Origin: Verrucomicrobiota bacterium
GTDB taxonomy: Bacteria; Verrucomicrobiota; Verrucomicrobiia; Verrucomicrobiales; Verrucomicrobiaceae
Assembly: GCA_021413535.1 (NCBI GenBank)
Contig: JAIOQF010000034.1
Span: forward strand, 1 to 11,314
DNA length: 11,314 nucleotides
Direction: 5' to 3'
Shown piece by piece: positions 4,817-11,314 of the stretch. A program made the position numbers and the translations under genes. The notes below the pieces were generated by a model. That model was not told the DNA's origin, did not search any database, and was given only the letters and a program-made list of their open reading frames with translations. Position 1 is the first letter of the stretch, and every line of letters starts with the position of its first letter.

Positions 4817-7582
4817 TTAGGAGACGGCTTCTTCACAACGATCACATAAATCAGCATGCTTCTGCTGGCCGACAGTTGGCAGATGCTTCCAGCATCGCGC
4901 GCACTTCTGATGAGGTGATTCCAGCACGACCGCAGCCGGCTCCGCACCGCTCACCCGCTTGAGGGTCAGCACCGAAAGAATGAAGAACTCTTCCAGTGTC
5001 GCCTGATCCTCGAAGACGGGATGAACAAGCTTTTCCGCAGGCAGTGTGACTTCCACGCTGGCCTCCAGATTCGACCCGATGCGCTTTTCCTGACGGGCTT
5101 TCTCAATGGCCTGCTGGATGACCGCGCGCACTTGCAGAAGCTGTTCCACCGCAGCCCCCGCTTCGTCACCCGCGAATGCCGGATCAGGATCAGGAAAAGT
5201 TTCCAAATGCACGCTCTCCGTGTGGCCGAGGAATTCCCAGGTCTCGTCCGCGCTGAACGAAAGGATCGGCGCGAGAAGTTTGCAGAGCGACTCCGTGATG
5301 CGGTGCATCGCCGTCTGCGCAGCCCGGCGGCGCACACTGTCCGTGGCATCGCAATAAAGACGATCCTTAGTGATGTCGATGTAGAGCTGGCTCAAATCGA
5401 CAGTGCAGAAGTTGTTGAGCGCCCCGTAAACCTTGCGGAAGTCGTAGGCATCATAGGCTTCGCGACATTCTTTGATGACGTGATTCAGCCGTTCAAGAAT
5501 CCAGCGATCCAACAACGTGAACTTGTCCACGCTCACCGCGTGCTGTTTCACATCAAAGCCGTTCAGGTTTCCGAGCAGCACGCGCAACGTGTTCCGGATA
5601 CTGCGATAGCTCTTCGTCGCCTGCTCGAACAGCTCCTCGCTGAACGGCACTTCGTTTTGATAGTCAGTGGAACTTACCCAGAGGCGCACCAAGTCTGCGC
5701 CATACTTGTTGTAGTAGTGATCCGCCGTCATCGGCTTGGCGTTCTTGTTGGTCCCCTGATCGCTCTTGCTGACTTTGTTGCCGCTGGTGTCGACCACGAA
5801 GCCGTGCGTGATGACAGATTTATACGGTGCCGCACCGCGCGCGGCGACACTGAGCAAGAGCGAACACTGGAACCAGCCGCGATGCTGGTCGGTCGCCTCC
5901 AGATACAGATCGGCGGGTGCTCCACCAAGTTCGGGACGACGGTCGAGCACCGCCACGTGACTGCACCCGGAGTCGATCCAGACATCAAGCGTGTCCACGC
6001 CGCGTTTGGTATCGGCAGGCAAACCGAGCAGTGCGGCCCATTCGGCATCGGATTTCTCAAACCACGAATTAGTGCCCAGTTTCTCGAAGATGTCGGCGAC
6101 CTGACGAGCAACCGCGGCATCAAGAATTACGCTGCCGTCGGCCTTATAGAAAACGGGAAGCGGCACACCCCAGGTGCGCTGACGGCTGATGCACCAGTCG
6201 GGTCGTGATTCCACGGTGCCGAAGATGCGGTTGCGACCCCACGCGGGCAGCCAGGTGACCTTGTCGATTTCAGCGAGCGCCTGCGCACGGAGTTTATCCA
6301 CATTGATGAAAAACTGCTCAACTGCACGGAAGATCACCGGAGTTTTCGAGCGCCAGCAATGCGGATATTGGTGGGTGATGTCCTCATGTCCGAGGAGCGC
6401 ACCTTTTGATTTGAGTAGTTCGATGATGCCCTTGTTGCTTTGGAATACGTGCTTGCCGACGAACTCGGGCAAACCAACCTCCGCCGTGTAATGACCGCGG
6501 TCATCAACCGGAGAAAGAATATCGAGCCCGTGCTCGCGGCCAGCCTGATAGTCATCCGCGCCGTGACCGGGTGCCACATGCACCGCGCCGGTGCCGGTGT
6601 CGGCGGTGACAAAGAGTGTATTGATCACTTTCGACGTGCGCGGCAGCAATGGATGTTGCGCCTCCATGCCTGCGAACTCAGTGCCCTTGAGCACAGCCAG
6701 TTCGTTGGCGAACTTGTAGCCAGTCTTGCTTTGAAACTCGGCGATCAGGGGTTTCGCGATGACATACACATCGGAATCGCCTTCGGAGTTCGTATATTCA
6801 CCGACCACATAATCGAATTCAGGATGCAACGCGATGGCCAGGTTCGCAGGCAGCGTCCATGGCGTGGTCGTCCAGATGACGAGCGAGGCATCCACCAAAG
6901 CCGGCAGGATTGCCTGCGCTCCCAGCTTAAAGCTGACATAAACTGCAGGCGAAACCTTGTCCTTATATTCCACCTCTGCTTCCGCCAGCGCGGTGCCGGC
7001 GCCGAAACTCCAGAGCACGGGACGCTTCATGCGATAGACCAGCCCTTGCTCCACGAGTTTCGCAAAGGTGCGGATGATGTCCGCTTCATACGCGGGATCG
7101 AGCGTGAGATAGGGCTTCTCCCAATCACCGAAAACACCGAGACGCTTGAAGCTGGCGCGCTGGATGTCGATGTATTTGCGCGCGTATTCTTCGGACTTCC
7201 GACGCACCTCCACGGGAATAAGGCCAGTGCTTTCCTTCACCACGCGAAACTCAATCGGCAATCCATGACAATCCCAGCCCGGCACAAATGGCGCTTGAAA
7301 GCCCAGCATCGTTTTCGATTTCACGACCAGGTCCTTGAGAATTTTATTCAGCGCCGTGCCCATGTGGACATCGCCGTTGGCAAACGGTGGTCCGTCATGG
7401 AGCACGAACCTCCTGGCATCTTTGCGCTTTTCCTGGATGCGCTGGTAAAGCCTGGATGCCTCCCATTTTTTTAATCGCTCCGGCTCGCGCTCCGTCAGGC
7501 TGGCGCGCATGGGAAAATCCGTGACCGGCAGGTGCAGCGAGTCCTTCCAGGGATTGGGGGCTTCTTTTTCTTTGGCGCTCAT
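4817..7582 (-). CDS. ileS: Isoleucyl-tRNA synthetase
   Basis: 921 residues from the ATG at 7582 (start MSAKEKEAPNPWKDS), close to the usual 900-940. It charges tRNA-Ile with isoleucine using ATP in the cytoplasm. Order: class I signature DGPPFANGDVHMGT (HIGH box as HMGT, 73-76); GWDCHGLPIE (102-111); CP1 editing domain with TTTPWTLPAN (238-247) and TGTGAVHVAPGHGADDY (329-345); Rossmann half with KVSKS (603-607, the KMSKS loop); helical anticodon-binding domain; C-terminal zinc site Cys894, Cys897, Cys913, Cys916. The frame stays open to 7861, but the extra 93 codons read antisense through a decayed glycosyltransferase fragment and match no IleS N-terminus, so 7582 is chosen. No Shine-Dalgarno is visible before it. 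lspA follows two bases after the TAA. Confidence 0.96.
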   Translation of the reverse strand: MSAKEKEAPNPWKDSLHLPVTDFPMRASLTEREPERLKKWEASRLYQRIQEKRKDARRFVLHDGPPFANGDVHMGTALNKILKDLVVKSKTMLGFQAPFVPGWDCHGLPIEFRVVKESTGLIPVEVRRKSEEYARKYIDIQRASFKRLGVFGDWEKPYLTLDPAYEADIIRTFAKLVEQGLVYRMKRPVLWSFGAGTALAEAEVEYKDKVSPAVYVSFKLGAQAILPALVDASLVIWTTTPWTLPANLAIALHPEFDYVVGEYTNSEGDSDVYVIAKPLIAEFQSKTGYKFANELAVLKGTEFAGMEAQHPLLPRTSKVINTLFVTADTGTGAVHVAPGHGADDYQAGREHGLDILSPVDDRGHYTAEVGLPEFVGKHVFQSNKGIIELLKSKGALLGHEDITHQYPHCWRSKTPVIFRAVEQFFINVDKLRAQALAEIDKVTWLPAWGRNRIFGTVESRPDWCISRQRTWGVPLPVFYKADGSVILDAAVARQVADIFEKLGTNSWFEKSDAEWAALLGLPADTKRGVDTLDVWIDSGCSHVAVLDRRPELGGAPADLYLEATDQHRGWFQCSLLLSVAARGAAPYKSVITHGFVVDTSGNKVSKSDQGTNKNAKPMTADHYYNKYGADLVRLWVSSTDYQNEVPFSEELFEQATKSYRSIRNTLRVLLGNLNGFDVKQHAVSVDKFTLLDRWILERLNHVIKECREAYDAYDFRKVYGALNNFCTVDLSQLYIDITKDRLYCDATDSVRRRAAQTAMHRITESLCKLLAPILSFSADETWEFLGHTESVHLETFPDPDPAFAGDEAGAAVEQLLQVRAVIQQAIEKARQEKRIGSNLEASVEVTLPAEKLVHPVFEDQATLEEFFILSVLTLKRVSGAEPAAVVLESPHQKCARCWKHLPTVGQQKHADLCDRCEEAVS

Positions 7583-7672
7583 TTCAAATTTGGGAGCGCG
7601 GAGCGTAGCGCGGGTGCCCGGAAAGGCAAATGAAGGCGAGCAGCCTAAGAACTCAGGCACAACAGCGCATCG

Positions 7673-7822
7673 GAGAGACCGATTGAGCGTCGCGCCCACT
7701 GTGGAAGCTAATCGAACGTTCCCGATGAAATTATTCCGTCGACTATTCCCCGCGAGAAATGGCTGGCAGCAGCTGAGAAGCCAGGCCGGATCGAGCACAT
7801 TTTTACCATCGATTGCGATGAC
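7673..7822 (+). repeat. Direct repeat copy A: glycosyltransferase leader plus first codons
   Basis: Positions 7673-7755 align with 9975-10058 with five substitutions and one single-base indel. Positions 7756-7822 align with 10117-10183 with about 13 differences. Relative to the intact copy, 58 bp are missing between the two blocks. The 53-bp leader before the ATG is better conserved than the coding part behind it. Confidence 0.85.
7725..7822 (+). pseudogene. Decayed 5' fragment of a glycosyltransferase paralog
   Basis: ATG at 7725 followed by codons for KLFRRLFPA, nearly identical to the start MNLFRRLFPA of the intact gene at 10028. A 58-bp deletion then shifts the frame. In the shifted frame the text REKWLAAAEKPGRIEHIF and then TIDCDD matches residues 29-52 of the intact protein (REKWLAAATKPGRIEHIF, AVDCDD). 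Many differences are at third codon positions (ATC/ATT, TTC/TTT, AAA/AAG, GCG/GCA), so this fragment derives from a gene that once evolved under coding constraint, not from a very recent copy. Homology fades after 7822, and no glycosyltransferase sequence follows before the esterase stop. Confidence 0.75.
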
Positions 7823-7835
7823 GAGTCGCCGCGAT

Positions 7836-7852
7836 GCCATGCTCAGCATGGC
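7836..7852. terminator. Short perfect hairpin in the ileS-esterase intergenic region
   Basis: GCCATGC, loop TCA, GCATGGC: seven-base perfect arms with a three-base loop. It lies between the esterase stop and ileS. No T-run follows on either strand, so it is not a classic intrinsic terminator; it could be a transcript-end or processing structure, or a remnant at the end of the decayed fragment. Confidence 0.3.
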
Positions 7853-7904
7853 TGCGCTCACCTGATCACGATTGAAGCAGCAAGATGGATTTTTACAGAG
7901 CGAG

Positions 7905-9782
7905 CTATTTCTGCGGTTCTTTCAGGAAGACTCTGGCTTCGGCTTTTCGCCGCTCCAGGTCTGCCGCACGAAGTGCCATGATCAAATCGCGATTCTCAAT
8001 CCCATTAAGAATGCCGGGAACGGCGCACTTTTTCCCGGTGTTGGCTTCATAGTCATCAGCGAGTGACCAGTTGTCACTGCGCTGGGGTGACAGGGGAATG
8101 TCGGTGCCGTTTCTGGCTTTAACATTGCCCAGCGGATTCCGGCCCCACCCATAGCGGAAATGGACTGGCTCTGACACCAAAGGGCTGGTAAGGGCGAGCA
8201 CCTGGTTGTTGGACTTTGCCTGGTTCAATGGATCTTTTCCTCTTTCGAGAAACTTGGCGGTCGCAGGCTGAAACTTGCCATCCTTGCCAGCGATGGCGAA
8301 ACCCAGAACCGGGCCGTCATTATAGGGGCCGACGTCAGAGTCGAATGTGAGCACGATTCTGCCGCCGTCCGGCCGCGTCTCTTTGATCGTCGGCGGTTGC
8401 CACTGGATTTGCTTCATGCCGTATTGCGTGGCCAAAGCCCAACGGGCCATGCGCTCGCCCACGGGAATCTTGATCTGGGGATGATACCAACTGCGGCGCT
8501 GGTCGAAACTGCTGGCGATGCCGATGTTCTTATCACCCGCTTTCTGCAGATCGAGGAAAGTCTTGTCATGCACCTCGCGGATGTAGATTCCTTCATTAAC
8601 CATCATTGAAAGATAGTTATCCAGATCTTGCGGCTCGCCTTCTGTTTCTTGCGAGATGATGCCGAAAGGCATGGCGGGATCGTTAAAGGCTGCCCGCCAG
8701 GCCTGGATCATCGGGACAAAAACTTGGGAATAAAGAATGTGTCCGTTGGCCTCCAAAGCATTGTTGTAACCCTGGTGCCAGATGGCGCCTTTGACGGAAA
8801 GGCCGATGATGGGAGCGATGGTGCTGGCATAGCAGTTGCCGGGACGGTTCATATCGAGGGCCGGGCCGGGCAGGAGTTCGGTTGGCGCATTGAGCTTGGA
8901 GACATCCTGCCCCTTCTCCTTCATCTGAGCCACGCGCTTGTTGAAATTGCTGATGCGGTCTGAGAGATCTTTTTGCGGATTGAACTCGGCCACTTTTTTG
9001 TCCCATTCGGCCAGTTTGTTTTTGACCTCCGGCGTGTTGATGGACTTGAGCACATCCAAAGGTGTCCAGGTTTCGACACAGGTGCCACCTCGGGAAATGT
9101 TGACGATGCCGATGGGAATCTGCGTCGCCATGTGAATGCGCCGCGCAAAGACGTAGCCGATGCCCGACATCGTGCGCACGGTTTCCGGCGAGCAAACGTC
9201 CCAGTAACCCTGGCGCAGGTGCGAACTGAAAAAGTCGTGCCATTTATACCAGCGCGGAAAACTGCTTTTTGCGTTCGGGCCATCTTGCTGCGGTATGGTC
9301 ATGAGACGCAGGTTGGGGAAATTCGCCGCCGCAATTTCCAGATCGCCGTTATCAACTCTCTCGATGGCAAATTCCATGTTGCTCTGACCGCCCAGCAGCC
9401 AGAGATCGCCGATGAGAATGTTGTTCAGGGTCAGGGTCTGTAACGTGCCTTTGACCACCATATTCTGCGGCGTGCTGTTTGCGGGCAGAGCGGAGAAGGT
9501 GACTTTCCACGAACGGTCAGCGACGGCTTTGGTCGTCTGCGTCTGGCCGGCGAAGGAAACGGTCACGCTTTCGCCCGGTGCCGCCCAGCCCCAGATCCGG
9601 ATGGGTTTGTCACGTTGCAACACCATATCTGACTGAAAAATATTGTGCAGGCATAAACCGGTTCCCACTGCGGGCGTCTCGATGAGATCCTTTCCGGTTT
9701 CCAGCTTTGGTTTAGTTAAGGCGACTGACAGAACCGGCAAAGTCGCCAGCAAGATTGCGAATGCGGGGGTCAATTTTTTCAT
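7905..9782 (-). CDS. Secreted sialate O-acetylesterase-like SGNH esterase
   Basis: 625 residues from the ATG at 9782; an upstream in-frame ATG at 9824 would only add 14 residues before a good signal peptide. The peptide is MKKLTPAFAILLATLPVLSVA, with likely cleavage near residue 21. After a beta-rich N-terminal part (about 40-125) comes the catalytic GGQSNME with nucleophile Ser134, then NISRGGTCVETW (228-239), IWHQGYNNA (334-342) and SWYHPQIKIPVGERMARWAL (431-450) with candidate catalytic His434; a beta domain of about 170 residues ends the protein. This matches the family of 9-O-acetyl sialic acid and xylan/pectin acetylesterases, which remove acetyl groups from sugars outside the cytoplasm. 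The usual WxQGExN is WHQGYNN here. The substrate cannot be told from sequence. It is divergent from the glycosyltransferase and not closely spaced with ileS. It ends in TAG. Confidence 0.88.
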   Translation of the reverse strand: MKKLTPAFAILLATLPVLSVALTKPKLETGKDLIETPAVGTGLCLHNIFQSDMVLQRDKPIRIWGWAAPGESVTVSFAGQTQTTKAVADRSWKVTFSALPANSTPQNMVVKGTLQTLTLNNILIGDLWLLGGQSNMEFAIERVDNGDLEIAAANFPNLRLMTIPQQDGPNAKSSFPRWYKWHDFFSSHLRQGYWDVCSPETVRTMSGIGYVFARRIHMATQIPIGIVNISRGGTCVETWTPLDVLKSINTPEVKNKLAEWDKKVAEFNPQKDLSDRISNFNKRVAQMKEKGQDVSKLNAPTELLPGPALDMNRPGNCYASTIAPIIGLSVKGAIWHQGYNNALEANGHILYSQVFVPMIQAWRAAFNDPAMPFGIISQETEGEPQDLDNYLSMMVNEGIYIREVHDKTFLDLQKAGDKNIGIASSFDQRRSWYHPQIKIPVGERMARWALATQYGMKQIQWQPPTIKETRPDGGRIVLTFDSDVGPYNDGPVLGFAIAGKDGKFQPATAKFLERGKDPLNQAKSNNQVLALTSPLVSEPVHFRYGWGRNPLGNVKARNGTDIPLSPQRSDNWSLADDYEANTGKKCAVPGILNGIENRDLIMALRAADLERRKAEARVFLKEPQK

Positions 9783-9803
9783 AAGGAGGGTCGGGCAGTG
9801 TAG

Positions 9804-9823
9804 TGACTCGTCTGGGTGAGTCA
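9804..9823. promoter_or_regulatory. Inverted repeat upstream of the esterase gene
   Basis: TGACTC, eight-base spacer, GAGTCA: perfect six-base arms, 22 nt before the esterase ATG. The position fits an operator or a 5' UTR hairpin controlling the esterase. There is no direct evidence for a binding protein, and short inverted repeats also occur by chance. Confidence 0.3.
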
Positions 9824-9974
9824 AACCGCCAAGCTGGCATCAAACGTGTAAAACAAATCAGTGCAAAACGACACTTACATAGATAGAGATCCAAGCCCAT
9901 GAAACGGGCTGTGTTTCCTTCCTAGCGAGGACATCTCGCCCTCAATACAAACAGAGAAGCAGCACGGCTGTATC

Positions 9975-10183
9975 GAGAGACCAATTGACCGTCGCGCCCA
10001 TCTGTGGAAACTAATCGACCGTTCCCGATGAATTTATTCCGTCGACTATTCCCCGCGAAAATCTCTCTGCTGCATGCCACGCGAGGCCGCCCCCAACAGG
10101 CGCTGGAGGCCCGCGAGAAATGGCTGGCGGCGGCAACAAAACCAGGCCGGATCGAGCACATCTTCGCGGTGGATTGCGATGAC
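9975..10183 (+). repeat. Direct repeat copy B: leader and start of the intact glycosyltransferase gene
   Basis: This is the full-length partner of the copy at 7673-7822. It begins at GAGAGACC, includes TTGACC (a possible -35 element, without a good -10) and the short inverted repeat ATCG/CGAT just before the start codon, and runs to codon 52 of the gene. The two copies lie in the same orientation about 2.3 kb apart and enclose the esterase gene. Confidence 0.85.
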
Positions 10184-11314
10184 TTGCCCACGCAAAAGTC
10201 GCTCGCGAAATTCAATCCCCGAATTGTGCCGGAGACAGGCGGCGGCTGTGTCGCCGCATGGAACCTCGCCGCAGCAGCCAGCACCGGCGATGTGCTGGTG
10301 CAGCTTTCCGATGACTGGACGCCCATCAAAGGTTGGGACGAGGAATTCGCCGGACGCTTTCGCGATGTCGCTCAGCCCGGCGTGCTCCGCCCCAGCGACG
10401 GTCACCGCCGCGATGACCTGCTCTGCATGGCCATCCTGACCCGCGCGCGCCTGAAGCAGCAGGGCGAATTTTTGCACAGCGGTTATTTTGGCATCTACTC
10501 CGACGACGAGTTCAGCTTCCGCGCCTATCAGGACGGCATCGTGATTGATGCCCGGGACATGATCCTCCTGCACGATCATCCGAACTACAATCCCGATGTG
10601 GAGATGGATGAAACCTATCTCCATCAGAACAACACCGCGCGCGACAAAGAAGGCCGCAAGACTTTCCTCAAGCGCAACCCGCGCGCCAAGGGCCACTGGC
10701 TGCACGAAGGAGACTGGCAGCGTTTCTTCATCCCTCTGGCACAGGGCGAAGACTGGCGGACCAAAGCGAAATCTCCGCCACCGAAACTGGAGACCCAGCT
10801 CCGCGAGGAAATCATCCAGCAGCGTGAGACTGAAAAAGCTGCCGTGAAAACCCTGCCGCCGCGCTCCACTTCCGGCGTGCCGCGGGTCTCCATCATCACC
10901 CGCACGGTGGACCGCCCGATGCTGCTGGAGCGCACCTTGCGCAGCGTTTTAGCACAGACCTTTCAGGATTGGGAACTGGTCCTGATCGACATGGGAAAAT
11001 CTCCGACGGTGAAAAATCTGCTGGAGAAACTCTCCGCCGATTTCGACGGCCGCCTGAAGCATGTGCCCTATGACGATCCCAAGCCCGGCATGAGAGGCGT
11101 GCCCATCAATGCCGGCATCAACGCTTCCAAAGGTGAACTCATCGTGTTGCTCGATGACGACGACACTTGGGATCCGGCTTTCCTTGAGAAAATGGAAGCC
11201 GCGCTCCGGCTCAAACCGCAGGCCAGCACCCGGGGCGCCATCTGCCGGACCCGCTGCATCGAGGAAACTTCAGCCGCCAACGGATTGAAACCCATCCGCA
11301 GCTATCCTTTCAAC
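10028..11314 (+). CDS. Two-domain family 2-like glycosyltransferase (3' partial)
   Basis: The frame is open from the ATG at 10028 to the window end (429 codons, no stop). It starts MNLFRRLFPAKISLLHATRGRP. Residues about 10-200 form a GT-A-like domain: start KISLLHATRGRP, then IFAVDCDD (45-52), GGGCVAAWNLAAAASTGD (71-88) and the metal-site-like QLSDDW (92-97). A charged linker follows (about 235-280). A second, canonical family 2 domain begins at Val287 (VSIITRTVDRPMLLERTLRSVL), with INAGINASKGELIVLLDDDDTWDPAF; the DxD-type motif is LDDDDTW (375-381). It would transfer sugars from nucleotide-sugar donors, probably in the cytoplasm onto surface glycan or another acceptor; donor and acceptor are unknown. 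There is no signal peptide and no Shine-Dalgarno. The start is supported by the matching start in the decayed copy at 7725. It is divergent from the esterase with 245 bp between. Confidence 0.88.
   Translation, partial: MNLFRRLFPAKISLLHATRGRPQQALEAREKWLAAATKPGRIEHIFAVDCDDLPTQKSLAKFNPRIVPETGGGCVAAWNLAAAASTGDVLVQLSDDWTPIKGWDEEFAGRFRDVAQPGVLRPSDGHRRDDLLCMAILTRARLKQQGEFLHSGYFGIYSDDEFSFRAYQDGIVIDARDMILLHDHPNYNPDVEMDETYLHQNNTARDKEGRKTFLKRNPRAKGHWLHEGDWQRFFIPLAQGEDWRTKAKSPPPKLETQLREEIIQQRETEKAAVKTLPPRSTSGVPRVSIITRTVDRPMLLERTLRSVLAQTFQDWELVLIDMGKSPTVKNLLEKLSADFDGRLKHVPYDDPKPGMRGVPINAGINASKGELIVLLDDDDTWDPAFLEKMEAALRLKPQASTRGAICRTRCIEETSAANGLKPIRSYPFN

Larger units (their letters stand above)
7583..7904. 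other. Intergenic region between ileS and the esterase gene
   Basis: These 322 bases contain no intact gene. They hold a direct copy of the leader and first codons of the glycosyltransferase found at 9975 onward, followed by a 17-nt hairpin. The ileS promoter must lie here or further upstream, but no clear -35/-10 pair can be placed. No T-box-like or other riboswitch structure is evident. Confidence 0.6.

Noticed and set aside
5021..6208. Long plus-strand open frame (395 codons) opposite ileS
   Set aside because: It lies wholly antisense to well-supported ileS sequence, has no recognisable domain and mirrors the GC-rich codon pattern of the real gene.
6440..7474. Plus-strand open frame (344 codons) opposite the 5' part of ileS
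   Set aside because: Antisense shadow of the catalytic and editing domains of ileS; no family features.
8683..9243. Second minus-strand frame (186 codons) inside the esterase gene
   Set aside because: Same-strand alternative frame within a gene whose motifs lie in the other frame.
7673..10183. Composite transposon formed by the direct repeats around the esterase
   Set aside because: The repeats are glycosyltransferase gene sequence, not insertion sequence ends, and no transposase or target-site duplication is seen.
10046..10705. Minus-strand open frame (219 codons) opposite the glycosyltransferase
   Set aside because: The plus strand encodes a clear two-domain glycosyltransferase that is open to the window end; this frame is its antisense shadow.

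Overview
The window is a bacterial chromosome segment of moderate-to-high GC. The most likely source is a Verrucomicrobiota or related PVC-group heterotroph. This is inferred from the mix of genes (a large secreted sialate-O-acetylesterase-like enzyme, a small divergent sigma factor with a membrane anti-sigma, a two-domain family 2 glycosyltransferase), from a family of small lipoproteins, and from the lack of clear Shine-Dalgarno sequences before most starts. No sequence here proves the taxon.

Layout. Positions 1-2108 (+) hold three paralogous small lipoprotein genes; the first is cut by the window edge. A stretch of about 520 bp without a confident gene separates copies 1 and 2, and copies 2 and 3 are 5 nt apart. 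Positions 2136-4255 (-) form a compact operon: an ECF-like sigma factor, a membrane anti-sigma-like protein overlapping it by 4 nt, and a fourth, inverted copy of the lipoprotein family. The anti-sigma reading frame is broken by one in-frame TGA inside its only transmembrane segment. Positions 4314-7582 (-) hold the classic ileS-lspA pair (isoleucyl-tRNA synthetase and lipoprotein signal peptidase) with 2 nt between them. A secreted sialate O-acetylesterase-like gene (7905-9782, -) follows. A two-domain glycosyltransferase (10028 to the window end, +) runs off the right edge.

How they work together. LspA is the enzyme that would process the four lipoproteins. The sigma/anti-sigma pair is in the same operon as one of them. 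This suggests, without proving, an envelope-response module whose output includes this uncharacterised lipoprotein family. On the right, the 5' leader and first codons of the glycosyltransferase occur a second time, as a decayed fragment at 7673-7822 in direct orientation. The two copies bracket the esterase gene, pointing to past duplication or insertion at a surface-carbohydrate locus.

Most promising for follow-up: (a) the four-member lipoprotein family with a co-varying cysteine pair, linked to a sigma factor; (b) the TGA-interrupted anti-sigma gene, which also carries a low-complexity AT-rich repeat in frame; (c) the repeated glycosyltransferase leader flanking the esterase.
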